Origin: Micromonospora sp. DSM 45708
GTDB lineage: Bacteria; Actinomycetota; Actinomycetes; Mycobacteriales; Micromonosporaceae
Direction: 5' to 3'
Assembly: GCF_039566955.1 (NCBI RefSeq)
Contig: NZ_CP154796.1
Coordinates: 6,076,001 to 6,140,000, forward strand
Length of the DNA stretch: 64,000 bases
A program made the position numbers and the translations under genes. The notes below the pieces were generated by a model. The model saw only the letters and a list, made by a program, of their open reading frames with translations, made no database searches and was not told the origin of the DNA. Below, one piece after another: positions 17,838-26,617 of this stretch. Position 1 is the first letter of the stretch; each line of letters starts with the position of its first letter.

Positions 17838-18851
17838 ATGAGGGCGATCGTGTACGAGCGCAGCGGGGACGCCTCGGTGCTCCAGGTGGTGGAGCGCCCG
17901 GTGCCGGAGCCCGGCCCGGGTGAGGTGCTGGTGCGGATGGCCGTCTCGGGGGTGAATCCGACGGACTGGAAGGCGCGTGAGGCGTGGCCGCTGCCGGCCG
18001 GCTGGCAGATCCCGCACCAGGACGGCGCCGGTGTGGTGGAGGCGGTCGGTGAGGGCGTCGACCGGATCCTCATCGGCGAGCGGGTCTGGCTGTGGGAGGC
18101 GGCGTGGCAGCGCCCCTGGGGCACCGCGGCGGAATACACCGTGGTCCCGGTCCGGCACGCGGTGCCGCTCGGTTCGGCGTCGTTCGATCTGGGCGCGTCG
18201 CTGGGCATCCCGTTCATGACCGCGCACCGCTGCCTGACCGCCGGCGAGTTCGTGCCGGACACGCTGCACGCCGGCGCGTTGAGCGACCACGTGGTGCTGG
18301 TGCAGGGCGGGGCGGGCGCGGTGGGCAACGCGGCGATCCAGCTCGCCCGCTGGGCCGACGCCTGCGTGATCACCACGGTGAGTACCCCGGAGAAGGCGCA
18401 GCTCGCCGCCGCGGCCGGGGCCGACTTCGTGATCAACTATCGCGAGCAGGACGTGGTCGAGGAGGTCCGCAAGATCGCGCCCGACGGTGTGCACACGATC
18501 GTCGAGGTCTCCGCCGCCCGCAACGCCGCCGCGGACGTGCGGATCCTGCGTACCGGCGGCGCGGTCTGCGTCTACGCCGACGACGGCGGCGACGAGGTGA
18601 CGCTGCCGATCCGGCCGTTGATGGGTCCGAACGCGCGCTGGCAGTTCGTGCTGGTCTACACCGCGCCGAAGGTGGCCAAGGCCCAGGCGGTGACCGACAT
18701 CGCGGCGGCGGTGGCGCAGGGCGCGATCCGGGTCGGCGCGGAGGCCGGGCTGCCGCTGCACCGGTATCCGCTGGCCGGGACCGCGTCGGCGCAGCAGGCG
18801 GTACGGGACGGTGCGGTGGGCAAGGTGCTGGTCAGCACCGCCGACGAGTAG
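17838..18851 (+). CDS. NADPH:quinone reductase-like MDR oxidoreductase
   Basis: A 337-aa medium-chain dehydrogenase/reductase. It begins MRAIVYERSGDASVLQVVER, has an N-terminal GroES-like fold (GVNPTDWKAREAW) and the NADPH-binding motif VQGGAGAVGNAAIQLARWAD near residue 153. Zinc-binding Cys ligands are absent, as in quinone oxidoreductases. ATG 17838 follows GGAGGGA. It probably reduces quinones or enones; the substrate is unknown. A hairpin follows downstream. Confidence 0.92.
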   Translation: MRAIVYERSGDASVLQVVERPVPEPGPGEVLVRMAVSGVNPTDWKAREAWPLPAGWQIPHQDGAGVVEAVGEGVDRILIGERVWLWEAAWQRPWGTAAEYTVVPVRHAVPLGSASFDLGASLGIPFMTAHRCLTAGEFVPDTLHAGALSDHVVLVQGGAGAVGNAAIQLARWADACVITTVSTPEKAQLAAAAGADFVINYREQDVVEEVRKIAPDGVHTIVEVSAARNAAADVRILRTGGAVCVYADDGGDEVTLPIRPLMGPNARWQFVLVYTAPKVAKAQAVTDIAAAVAQGAIRVGAEAGLPLHRYPLAGTASAQQAVRDGAVGKVLVSTADE

Positions 18852-18925
18852 GGATTTCCCCGACACCGGGACAGAGGCGAACAAGTTTCGCAACAATGAC
18901 GGTGCGGGTCACCCCGTAACGGACG

Positions 18926-18960
18926 GGCGGCCCCGGCGCGGTGCGAACGCCGGGGCCGCC
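18926..18960. terminator. Hairpin between convergent reductase and acyl-CoA ligase genes
   Basis: A perfect 13-bp stem (18926-18938 with 18948-18960) and a 9-nt loop lie in the 174-bp gap between two converging genes. Nothing else is evident in that gap. Confidence 0.75.
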
Positions 18961-19025
18961 CTCTGGGAGGAATGTCCGTGGAAACCGTGGTCCTACCTGT
19001 GTAGGCGACGGTACGCCGGAAAGCG

Positions 19026-20675
19026 TTACGGCGCGGACAGTTCCCGCACCTCAAGCCCGCCGTCGGCGTACCGCGAGCGCACCACCTTCTTGTCGAACTT
19101 GCCGACGCTCGTCTTCGGCACCGCGTCGATGAACGCCCAGCGCTCGGGCAACTGCCAGCGGGCCACCGAGCCGGCCAGGAAGTCCCGCAGTTCCTCCGCG
19201 GTGACCGAGGCGCCCTCGCGGACCACCACGGTGGCCAGCGGGCGCTCGTCCCAGCGCTCGTCCGGCACGCCCACCACGCACGCCTCCAGCACGGCCGGGT
19301 GCGCCATCAACGCGTTCTCCAGCTCCACCGACGAGATCCACTCCCCGCCGGACTTGATCACGTCCTTGGCGCGGTCGGTGAGCGTGATGTACCCGTCCGG
19401 CGAGAGCGTGCCGACGTCGCCGGTCCGCAGCCAGCCGTCCCGGAACTTCTCGGCGTCCGGCACGTCGTCGCCGACGTACCGGGCGGTCACCCACGGCCCC
19501 CGGACCTCCAGCTCGCCCACGGACGTGCCGTCGGCGGGCAGCGGCTCACCCAGCGGGCCGACGATCCGCGCCGCCACCCCGGCCGGGACACGGCCCTGGG
19601 TGTAGCGGTAGCGCCAGGCGTCGTCACCGGTCGCGCCGGCCGGCGCGCGGGACACCGAACCCAGCGGCGACATCTCGGTCATCCCCCAGGCGTGGATGAC
19701 CTCGATGCCGTGCCGGTCGTGGAACGCGTGCATCAGCGCCGGCGGGCACGCCGAGCCGCCGACGATCACCTCGGTCAGCGAGGAGGTGTCCACGTCATGG
19801 CTGTCCAGGTAGGCCAGCAGATCGTTCCAGATGGTCGGCACCGCGCCGGCCAGCGTGGGCCGCTCGGCGGCGATCATCGCGGCGATCGGCTCGGCCTGGA
19901 GGAAGCGGTCCGGCATGATCAGCGAGGCGCCGGAGAGGAACGCCGCGTACGGCAGGCCCCACGACATGGCGTGGAACATCGGCACGATGGCCAGTTCCCG
20001 GTCGTTCGGGCCGAGGCCGAAGCCCTCCGGCATGCACACCTGGAGCGAGTGCAGGTAGATCGAGCGGTGCGAGTAGGCCACGCCCTTGGGGTGACCGGTG
20101 GTCCCGGACGTGTAGCAGAGCGCCGCCGCGTCCCGCTCGTCCACCTCCGGCCAGTCGAACGTGTCCGGCCGGTCGGCCAGCAGCGCGTCCCAGTGGTGCA
20201 CGGTGATCCGGTCACCGGCGGCGGCCACCAGCGGGGCCGGGTCGCCGCCACCGACCACCACCACGTGCCGCACCGTGGCCAGCTCGCCGATCACGCGGGC
20301 CAGCAGCGGAATGAGCGTGCTGTCGACGAGCACCACCCGGTCCTGCGCGTGGTTGGCGATGTAGGCGACCTGGTCCGGGAAGAGCCGCAGGTTGAGCGTG
20401 TGCAGCACCGCGCCCATGCTCGGCACCGCGAAGTAGGCCACCAGGTGTTCGTTGTTGTTCCACATGAAGGTGGCGACCCGTTCGTCGCCGGTCACGCCGC
20501 ACTCGTCGCGCAGCGCGTGGGCCAGCCGGGCGGCGGCACGCCCCACCTCCGCGTACGTCATCCGGCGGGGTTCGGCACCGGTCCAGGTGACCGCCTCCGC
20601 CGCGCCGTGCACGGTGGCGCCGTGTTCGAGGATCCGGGCCACCTGGAGCGGGGCGTCCATCATCGTGCTACGCAT
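19026..20675 (-). CDS. Long-chain acyl-CoA synthetase
   Basis: A 549-aa ATP-dependent fatty acyl-CoA ligase of the ANL superfamily. The P-loop YTSGTTGHPKGVAYSHRS lies near residue 190. HAWGMTEMSPLGSVS is the adenylate-binding A5 motif, GWLRTGDVGTLSPDGYI the hinge region, and DRAKDVIKSGGEWIS the C-terminal lid. The catalytic Lys is in KTSVGKFDKK. It is expected to activate medium- or long-chain fatty acids. ATG 20675 is taken; ATGs at 20663 and 20660 are alternatives and none has a clear ribosome binding site. Confidence 0.93.
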   Translation of the reverse strand: MRSTMMDAPLQVARILEHGATVHGAAEAVTWTGAEPRRMTYAEVGRAAARLAHALRDECGVTGDERVATFMWNNNEHLVAYFAVPSMGAVLHTLNLRLFPDQVAYIANHAQDRVVLVDSTLIPLLARVIGELATVRHVVVVGGGDPAPLVAAAGDRITVHHWDALLADRPDTFDWPEVDERDAAALCYTSGTTGHPKGVAYSHRSIYLHSLQVCMPEGFGLGPNDRELAIVPMFHAMSWGLPYAAFLSGASLIMPDRFLQAEPIAAMIAAERPTLAGAVPTIWNDLLAYLDSHDVDTSSLTEVIVGGSACPPALMHAFHDRHGIEVIHAWGMTEMSPLGSVSRAPAGATGDDAWRYRYTQGRVPAGVAARIVGPLGEPLPADGTSVGELEVRGPWVTARYVGDDVPDAEKFRDGWLRTGDVGTLSPDGYITLTDRAKDVIKSGGEWISSVELENALMAHPAVLEACVVGVPDERWDERPLATVVVREGASVTAEELRDFLAGSVARWQLPERWAFIDAVPKTSVGKFDKKVVRSRYADGGLEVRELSAP

Positions 20676-20748
20676 GGGTGACAACGTAGTGTCGCCGTTC
20701 ACACCAGCGGAACCCCCCGGAACGGTCGAGCCGACCCGGAATGCTGCG

Positions 20749-20761
20749 TAGATTGTCCGGG
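20749..20761 (+). promoter_or_regulatory. Candidate -10 box for a leaderless NUDIX transcript
   Basis: TAGATT at 20749-20754 places transcription initiation at or next to the GTG at 20761. No ribosome binding site precedes that GTG, so the mRNA may be leaderless, which is common in actinobacteria. The -35 region is weak. Confidence 0.35.
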
Positions 20762-21252
20762 TGAGCATCTCCTGGGCCGACTCGTACGTCGGGCAGCTCC
20801 GTGCGCTGGCCGGTGACCGCACGCTGATGTTCGTCGGCGCCCGCGCCGTGGTGCGCGACAACGCCGCCCGGGTGCTGCTGATCCAGCGCTCCGACAACGG
20901 TCAGTGGGCGCTGCCGGCCGGCGCCATGGAGCTGGGCGAGTCGATCGCCGACTGCGCGGTCCGCGAGGTCCGCGAGGAAACCGGCCTGCGCGCGCTGCGG
21001 GTCAGCGCGTTCGCGCTCTACACCGGCCCGGACCGCATCCACACCAACATGTACGGGCACACCTACCAGGTCTTCACCGCCGCGTTCCGGGTCGACGAGT
21101 GGGACGGCGAGCTGTCCCGGTTCACCGACGAGACCACCGACGCCGGCTTCTTCCCCCCGGGGGAGTTCCCCACCCCGCTCTCGACCAGCGTCCACGAGAC
21201 GCTCGCCGACCTGGACGTCTTCGAGCAGACCAACCGCCTGATCCTGAAGTAG
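20761..21252 (+). CDS. NUDIX hydrolase
   Basis: A 163-aa NUDIX enzyme. The NUDIX box GAMELGESIADCAVREVREE, followed by TGL, fits GX5EX7REUXEEXGU and lies near residues 57-79. The N-terminal beta strands (FVGARAVVRDNAARVLLIQR) and the segment NGQWALPAG are standard. It should hydrolyse a nucleoside diphosphate linked to another moiety; the substrate is unassigned. The start is GTG, probably leaderless. Confidence 0.93.
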   Translation: MSISWADSYVGQLRALAGDRTLMFVGARAVVRDNAARVLLIQRSDNGQWALPAGAMELGESIADCAVREVREETGLRALRVSAFALYTGPDRIHTNMYGHTYQVFTAAFRVDEWDGELSRFTDETTDAGFFPPGEFPTPLSTSVHETLADLDVFEQTNRLILK

Positions 21253-21280
21253 GCCGGGCCGGCTCCCCCAGCGGGCCCGC

Positions 21281-22954
21281 TCAGAGCATCGTCTGCGACT
21301 TCGCCTCCATCTCGGCGGCGGACTCGTCCTTCGACTCCTTCGGCAGCGGCTTGCCACCCGGCGCGGCGGCCTTCCCGCCCAGCGGGTCCGCCCCGCCGGT
21401 GGCGCCCTGCGGGCCGGCGCCCCGGAGCTGGAGGTTCGGCATCGCCAGGGTGACCAGCACCGCCAGCACCGCGATCAGCCCGGTGGTCAGGAAGACCAGG
21501 TGCAGCGCGTCGACGAACGAGGACTGGATCGCGGCGCGTACCGGGCCGGGCAGCGCGAGGATGGTGGCCGGATCGTTGATCGAGATGTTCTCCGCGCCGC
21601 CGGCCGCCACCGCCGCCCGCTGCTGCGGCGGGAGCTGGGCGAGCGCGCCCGGCAGCCGGTCGGCCAGCGCGGTGGCGAGCCGCGTCGACAGCACCGCGCC
21701 CAGGATGGCCACCCCGAACGAGCCGCCCAGCGAGCGGAAGAACGTGGCCGAGGAGGTGCCCGCACCCAGGTCCCGGACGTTCACCGCGTTCTGCACGGCC
21801 AGGATCAGTGACTGCATGCACAGCCCCAGCCCGACGCCGATCACCACCATGTAGCCGAACGCGGCCCACAGCGACGTACCCACCTGGAGCTGACGGAACA
21901 ACAACATGCCGACCACCAGCACGGCGGCGCCCGTCACCGGGAACCACTTGTACCGGCCGATCCGGCTCATCGCCCGGCCGGTCAGGATCGACGTGACGAT
22001 GATGCCGGCCATCATCGGCAGCATCAGCAGACCACTGCGGGTCGGCGAGGCGCCCTTGACGATCTGGAGGTAGAGCGGGATGAAGATGATCGACCCGAAC
22101 ATCACCAGGCCGAGCACGAAGCCGGCGGCGTTGGCCAGCGCGAACGTGCGGCTGCGGAACAGCCGCAGCGGCAGGATCGGCTCCCGGGTCCGGGCCTCCT
22201 GGAGCAGGAACGCCACGCCCAGCACCGCGCCGGCCACGAACAGCCCGACGATCACGCCGGAGCCCCAGGCGTACGAGTTGCCGCCCCAGCTCAACGCCAG
22301 CAGCAGGCAGCTCACGCCGGCGACCAGCAGCGCCGCGCCGAGCCAGTCGACCGTGTGCTCCCGGCGCTGGAACGGCACCAGCCGCATCACGTGCCAGCAG
22401 ACCACGATGGCGAGGATCGCCAGCGGCACGTTGAGGTAGAAGATCCACCGCCAGTTGGTCTCCGCGAAGTAGCCGCCGACCAGCGGGCCGGCCACCGACG
22501 ACACGCCGAAGACGGCGCCGAACAGACCCTGGTAGCGGCCCCGCTCCCGGGGCGGCACCACGTCCGAGATGATGACGAACGCCAGCGTCATCAGGCCGCC
22601 CGCGCCGAGACCCTGCACGCCCCGGGTGACGATCAACTGGGTCATGTCCCGCGACAGCCCGGCCAGCAGCGAGCCGACCAGGAACGTGCCGATCGAGAAG
22701 AGGAAGACCGGCCGTCGCCCGTACAGGTCGGCCATCTTGCCGTAGAGCGGCGTCGAGGCGGTCGACGCCAGCAGGTACGCCGTGACCACCCACGAGTAGT
22801 GGTCGATGCCGCCCAACTCGCCCACGATGGTGGGCAGCGCGGTGCCGACGATGGTCTGGTCGAGAGCGGCCAGCAGCATGCCGGTCATCAGACCGAACAT
22901 CAGCAGGCGGATCTGGCGGGCGGGCAACGCGGGTGCAGCGGCCTGGGCGTTCAT
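21281..22954 (-). CDS. DHA2-type (EmrB/QacA) MFS drug exporter
   Basis: A 557-aa proton-driven exporter with 14 predicted transmembrane segments. Family motifs are LDQTIVGTALPTIVGELGG at TM1, KMADLYGRRPVF (motif A) and the TM5 motif C region GVSSVAGPLVGGYFAETNWR. An extracytoplasmic loop occurs near residues 430-470. The C-terminal tail is charged and cytoplasmic (KPLPKESKDESAAEMEAKSQ). It is likely to efflux hydrophobic compounds; specificity is not readable. ATG at 22954. Confidence 0.94.
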   Translation of the reverse strand: MNAQAAAPALPARQIRLLMFGLMTGMLLAALDQTIVGTALPTIVGELGGIDHYSWVVTAYLLASTASTPLYGKMADLYGRRPVFLFSIGTFLVGSLLAGLSRDMTQLIVTRGVQGLGAGGLMTLAFVIISDVVPPRERGRYQGLFGAVFGVSSVAGPLVGGYFAETNWRWIFYLNVPLAILAIVVCWHVMRLVPFQRREHTVDWLGAALLVAGVSCLLLALSWGGNSYAWGSGVIVGLFVAGAVLGVAFLLQEARTREPILPLRLFRSRTFALANAAGFVLGLVMFGSIIFIPLYLQIVKGASPTRSGLLMLPMMAGIIVTSILTGRAMSRIGRYKWFPVTGAAVLVVGMLLFRQLQVGTSLWAAFGYMVVIGVGLGLCMQSLILAVQNAVNVRDLGAGTSSATFFRSLGGSFGVAILGAVLSTRLATALADRLPGALAQLPPQQRAAVAAGGAENISINDPATILALPGPVRAAIQSSFVDALHLVFLTTGLIAVLAVLVTLAMPNLQLRGAGPQGATGGADPLGGKAAAPGGKPLPKESKDESAAEMEAKSQTML

Positions 22955-22966
22955 CCCGCTTCCTAT

Positions 22967-22997
22967 CCCACCGGGGGCGGATCATGCCCCCGGTGGG
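22967..22997 (-). terminator. 12-bp hairpin between the DJ-1/PfpI and exporter genes
   Basis: Arms 22967-22978 and 22986-22997 are perfectly complementary around a 7-nt loop, just after the DJ-1/PfpI stop and before the exporter start. It probably terminates the DJ-1 transcript. Because it sits within 15 bp of the exporter ATG, it could also hinder exporter translation. Confidence 0.6.
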
Positions 22998-23010
22998 CGG
23001 ATGAGTTTTT

Positions 23011-23568
23011 CTAGCCGGCGGTGTGCCGGCCCTCGGCGAACTCCTCGATGATCTTGGCGCAGAACGCCGGCAGGTCGTCCGGCTTACGGCTGCTGACCAG
23101 CCCGTTGTCGGTGACGACCTCCTCGTCGACCCAGGTGGCGCCGGCGTTCGTGAGGTCGGTGCGCAGGCTCGGCCAGGAGGTGATCCGACGACCGCGCACC
23201 ACGTCCGCCTCGACCAGCGTCCACGGGCCGTGGCAGATCACCCCGACCGGCTTGCCGGCGTCGAAGAACGACTTCACGAACCGGACCGCGTCCGGGTCGG
23301 TCCGCAGGAAGTCCGGGTTCGCCACGCCGCCGGGCAGCACCAACCCGTCGTACGCGCCGGCGTCCGCCTCCTTGGTGGTGACGTCGACCGGGTACTGCTT
23401 GCCGTGGTCCAGGTGGTTGAACGCCTGGATCGAGCCGGACTCGATGGAGACCAGCTCCACCCGGGCGCCGGCGTTCTCCACCGCCTCGCGCGGCTTGGTG
23501 TACTCGACCTCCTCGACGCCGTCGGCGGCCAGGAACGCGATCCGCTTGCCCTGAAGTGTCGCTGTCAT
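23011..23568 (-). CDS. DJ-1/PfpI family type 1 glutamine amidotransferase-like protein
   Basis: A 185-aa PfpI/YhbO-like protein. The nucleophile elbow is GVICHGPWTLVEADVV with the catalytic Cys in CHG near residue 105. ADGVEEVEYTKPREAVENAG and LVLPGGVANPDFLR carry the conserved Glu and Gly residues. Members act as proteases, glyoxalases or deglycases under stress. ATG 23568 follows AGGAGAA. It is divergent from hldE. Confidence 0.93.
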   Translation of the reverse strand: MTATLQGKRIAFLAADGVEEVEYTKPREAVENAGARVELVSIESGSIQAFNHLDHGKQYPVDVTTKEADAGAYDGLVLPGGVANPDFLRTDPDAVRFVKSFFDAGKPVGVICHGPWTLVEADVVRGRRITSWPSLRTDLTNAGATWVDEEVVTDNGLVSSRKPDDLPAFCAKIIEEFAEGRHTAG

Positions 23569-23708
23569 GCTGCTTCTCCTCTCCGGGGGGTATCTGGACG
23601 ATTCCCCCGGCCGATGCCCGGAAACCGGACACACCGGGTGGGCCGCGTCGCAGCCCGGTCGCGGGGCGGCCAGGTTTGGCCGGTCGGCGCCGGGGGACCC
23701 GGGGAGGC

Positions 23709-25748
23709 ATGGCAGGAGCAGCAGCGGAAGAGCGCCGGCTGGCCACCGTGGTGGCGAGCTGGCAGGGGCGTCCCGTGCTGGTCGTCGGCGACGCCATGCT
23801 GGACGAGTGGCGGTTCGCCGAGTCGGAACGGCTCTGCCGGGAGGCGCCCGCGCCGGTCCTCACCCTGCGCCGCCGGATCTCCGCCGCCGGCGGCGCCGCG
23901 AACACCGCGGTCAACGTCGCCGCGCTCGGCGGCCGGGCCGCGCTCGTCGCCCCGGTCGGCGCCGACGTCGCCGGCGACGAGCTGCACGACTGCCTGGACC
24001 GGGCGGCGGTCTGGGACCGGACGGTGAGCCAGCCCGGCCGCCCCACCCCGGTCAAGCGTCGGATGCTCGCCGGCAACCAGATCCTGCTCCGGGAGGACTC
24101 CGGCGGCCCGGAGGACGCACTCGACGACGACGGGGTGGCCCGCCTGCTGACCGCGCTGCACTGCGCCACCGAGGAGCTGCGGGCGGTGGCCGGCGGGCAG
24201 CCACTCACGCTGGTGGTCTGCGACTACGGCCTGGGCGCGCTGCCGTCGGCGGTGCGCGCCTGGCTGGTCGCCAACCGTGACCGCTACGGCACGGTGGCGT
24301 TGGACGCGCACGACCTGGCCGACTGGCGCGGGCTCAACCCGACCGTGGTGACGCCGAGCTTCGCCGAGGCGACCCGGCTGCTGGCCCGCGCCGCCGCCGG
24401 TTTCGCCCACGCCGAGCGCGGCGTCGTCCGCACCGGTGACCTGCACCTGGACCATCCGGCGGCGTCCGACGGCCCGTCCGAGCTGGTGGTCGGCGCCGCA
24501 CCCGGCGGAGCCGGCGAACGCACGGTGGCCGCCGCGACCGGCGAGGTCGACGCACGGACGGTGGCCGCGGCCGGTGGGGCCGGCGCACCGGGCGCCGCGA
24601 CCGGCGCGCGTACGCCCGGCAGCCCACATCCGGCCTCCGGCGCACCCGTGCACGGCTCCACCGCGGGCCCGTCCGGGCCGACCGGCGAGCCGACGCCCGG
24701 CGAGGAGCGGGTGGCGCTGACCGGCAACGGGCTCAGCGTCACCGGCACCGGGGTGACCGTGAACGCGACAGTCGGCGAGGGCGTCGACCGGGCCGTGCTG
24801 GCCGAGTCGCGCCTGTCCGAGCTGCGCGCGCACACCGGCGCGGACGTGGTCGCGGTGACCCTGGACACCGAGGGCGCGGTGGTCGGCGGCGCCGACGGCT
24901 CGCCCCGGCGCAGTCACAGCACCCCGGTCCCGGCCAGCCACGCGGTCGGCGCCGGGGACGCGTACCTGGCGGCCATGACGCTGGCGCTGGCCGCCGAGGC
25001 GGGCCTGCCGACCGCCGCGCAGCTCGCCCAGCTCGCCGCCACCATCACGGTCGCCGACACCGGCACCTGCGTGTGCCGTCGGGAAGACCTGCTCACCGCG
25101 CTGGGCACCGGCGGTGAGGAGGCCGGGCACCCGGCCCTGGTCGGCGCCGACGAGCTGGCCGCGCTCGTCGACGAGCACCGGCGGTCGGGACGGTCGGTGG
25201 TGTTCACCAACGGCTGCTTCGACGTGTTGCACCCGGGGCACGTCCGCTACCTGACCCAGGCCCGCGCGCTCGGCGACCTGCTGATCGTGGCGGTCAACTC
25301 GGACGGCAGCGTACGGCGGCTCAAGGGCCCGGACCGGCCGGTCAACCCGGTCGAGGACCGCACCGCGCTGCTGGCGGCGCTGGCCTGCGTGGACCACGTG
25401 GTGGTCTTCGAGGAGGACTCGCCGGCCCGGCTGATCGAGGCGGTCCGCCCGGACGTCTACGTCAAGGGCGGCGACTACCCGCCGGAGATGGTGCCGGAGG
25501 CGCCGCTGGTCCGCCGGCTCGGCGGCCAGGTACGCACGCTCGGCTACGTGCCGGACCGCTCCACCTCGGCCATCATCGACCGGATCCGCGCCCAGGCGGT
25601 CAGCATGAGCGAACGCACCGAGCGAAGCGAGGGCCGTGAGGCCATGCCCAACCAGCACAGCATGAGCGAACGCACCGAGCGAAGCGAGGGCCGTGAGGCC
25701 ATGCCCGACCGGCACAGCCCCACGGTGGGCGAGAGCAGGCCGGCGTGA
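23709..25748 (+). CDS. hldE: HldE/RfaE-like bifunctional heptose-phosphate kinase and nucleotidyltransferase
   Basis: A 679-aa fusion. The N-terminal ribokinase fold has AGGAANTAVNVAALGG near residue 57 and catalytic GAGDAYLA near 415. The C-terminal cytidylyltransferase fold starts near 475 with NGCFDVLHPGHVRYL (HxGH) and SDGSVRRLKGPDRPVNP. By family it makes ADP-D-glycero-beta-D-manno-heptose. It is about 200 aa longer than E. coli HldE for two reasons: a Gly/Ala/Thr/Pro-rich insert (roughly residues 235-360) splits the kinase, and a 19-aa unit repeats twice near the C-terminus (MSERTERSEGREAMP). The ATG 23709 ribosome binding site spacing is short. GTGA overlap with the glycosyltransferase gene indicates an operon. 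gmhA and gmhB are not nearby. Confidence 0.9.
   Translation: MAGAAAEERRLATVVASWQGRPVLVVGDAMLDEWRFAESERLCREAPAPVLTLRRRISAAGGAANTAVNVAALGGRAALVAPVGADVAGDELHDCLDRAAVWDRTVSQPGRPTPVKRRMLAGNQILLREDSGGPEDALDDDGVARLLTALHCATEELRAVAGGQPLTLVVCDYGLGALPSAVRAWLVANRDRYGTVALDAHDLADWRGLNPTVVTPSFAEATRLLARAAAGFAHAERGVVRTGDLHLDHPAASDGPSELVVGAAPGGAGERTVAAATGEVDARTVAAAGGAGAPGAATGARTPGSPHPASGAPVHGSTAGPSGPTGEPTPGEERVALTGNGLSVTGTGVTVNATVGEGVDRAVLAESRLSELRAHTGADVVAVTLDTEGAVVGGADGSPRRSHSTPVPASHAVGAGDAYLAAMTLALAAEAGLPTAAQLAQLAATITVADTGTCVCRREDLLTALGTGGEEAGHPALVGADELAALVDEHRRSGRSVVFTNGCFDVLHPGHVRYLTQARALGDLLIVAVNSDGSVRRLKGPDRPVNPVEDRTALLAALACVDHVVVFEEDSPARLIEAVRPDVYVKGGDYPPEMVPEAPLVRRLGGQVRTLGYVPDRSTSAIIDRIRAQAVSMSERTERSEGREAMPNQHSMSERTERSEGREAMPDRHSPTVGESRPA
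25601..25714 (+). repeat. 57-bp tandem direct repeat (two units) at the hldE 3' end
   Basis: Units 25601-25657 and 25658-25714 differ by about two bases, and a third copy starts but stops after four bases. The unit contains GAGCGAAGCGAGG and a GGCCGTGAGGCC palindrome. Because 57 is divisible by 3, it adds two 19-residue blocks in frame. It looks like a mobile or dispersed short element that has extended the gene. Confidence 0.9.
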
Positions 25749-26617
25749 CCCGACCGCTCGACCCGGGCGCACCCGGGCAGTTCCGTCACCCCCGACGGCT
25801 CGACGTGCTGATCCCCACCCGCAACCGGCCGGCCGAGCTGGCGGTCACGCTCTCCGGGCTGGCCGCCCAGGAGGGTGTGCCCGGGTTCGGGGTGGTGGTC
25901 AGCGACCAGTCCGACGGCGAGCCCGCGTACGCGCACCCGGCGGCGGCCACCATGGTCCGGGCGCTGCGCCACCGGGGGCACCCGGTGCTGCTGACCCGGC
26001 GGCTGCCCCGGCGCGGGCTGGCCGAACACCGCTGCTACCTGCTGTCCCGCTCGGCGGCCGACGCCGTGCTCTGCCTCGACGACGACGTGTGGCTGGAGCC
26101 GGGCACGCTGTCCCGGCTGGTCACCGCGTTGTACGAGCTGGGCTGCGGGTTCGTCGGCAACGCGGTGCACGGGCTCTCCTACACCGAGGACGTCCGCCCG
26201 GACACGCACCGGCACTACGAGGAGTGGCCGGGCCGGCCGGAACCGGAACGGATCCGGCCGGGCACGCCGGAGTGGCACCGGTCGTCGATCCACCCGGCGG
26301 CGAACCTGCTGCACGTCACCGAGAAGCTCGACCTGCCGGCGGGCGCCTGGCGGGCGTACAAGGTGTCCTGGATCGGTGGCTGCGTGCTCTACGACCGGGC
26401 GAAGCTGGTCGACGCCGGCGGCTTCGACTTCTGGGAGCGGCTGCCCGAGCGGCACCAGGGCGAGGACGTGGCCGCGCAGCTCGCGGTGCTGGAGCGCCAC
26501 GGCGGCGCCGGCGTGCTGCCCAGCGGGGCCTACCACCTGGAGTCGCCGACCACCGTCACCGAGCGCGACGTGGAGGCGTGGGAGGTCGTGCTCAACGAGT
26601 CGGGCGCGGAGGTGTGA
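25745..26617 (+). CDS. GT2-type glycosyltransferase
   Basis: A 290-aa GT-A glycosyltransferase. LDVLIPTRNRPAELAVTLSG is the GT2 N-terminus and CLDDDVWLEPG the metal-binding DxD. SWIGGCVLYDRAKLVDAGGF and ERHQGEDVAAQLAVLERHGG cover the acceptor region and catalytic base (GED). There is no transmembrane segment. The GTG start overlaps the hldE stop (GTGA), so it likely uses an activated sugar from the same pathway. Its end overlaps the convergent GT9 gene by 26 nt. Confidence 0.92.
   Translation: MTRPLDPGAPGQFRHPRRLDVLIPTRNRPAELAVTLSGLAAQEGVPGFGVVVSDQSDGEPAYAHPAAATMVRALRHRGHPVLLTRRLPRRGLAEHRCYLLSRSAADAVLCLDDDVWLEPGTLSRLVTALYELGCGFVGNAVHGLSYTEDVRPDTHRHYEEWPGRPEPERIRPGTPEWHRSSIHPAANLLHVTEKLDLPAGAWRAYKVSWIGGCVLYDRAKLVDAGGFDFWERLPERHQGEDVAAQLAVLERHGGAGVLPSGAYHLESPTTVTERDVEAWEVVLNESGAEV

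Noticed and set aside
24400..24800. Frameshift in hldE
   Set aside because: The frame stays open with normal third-position bias and conserved motifs on both sides, so it is an insert.
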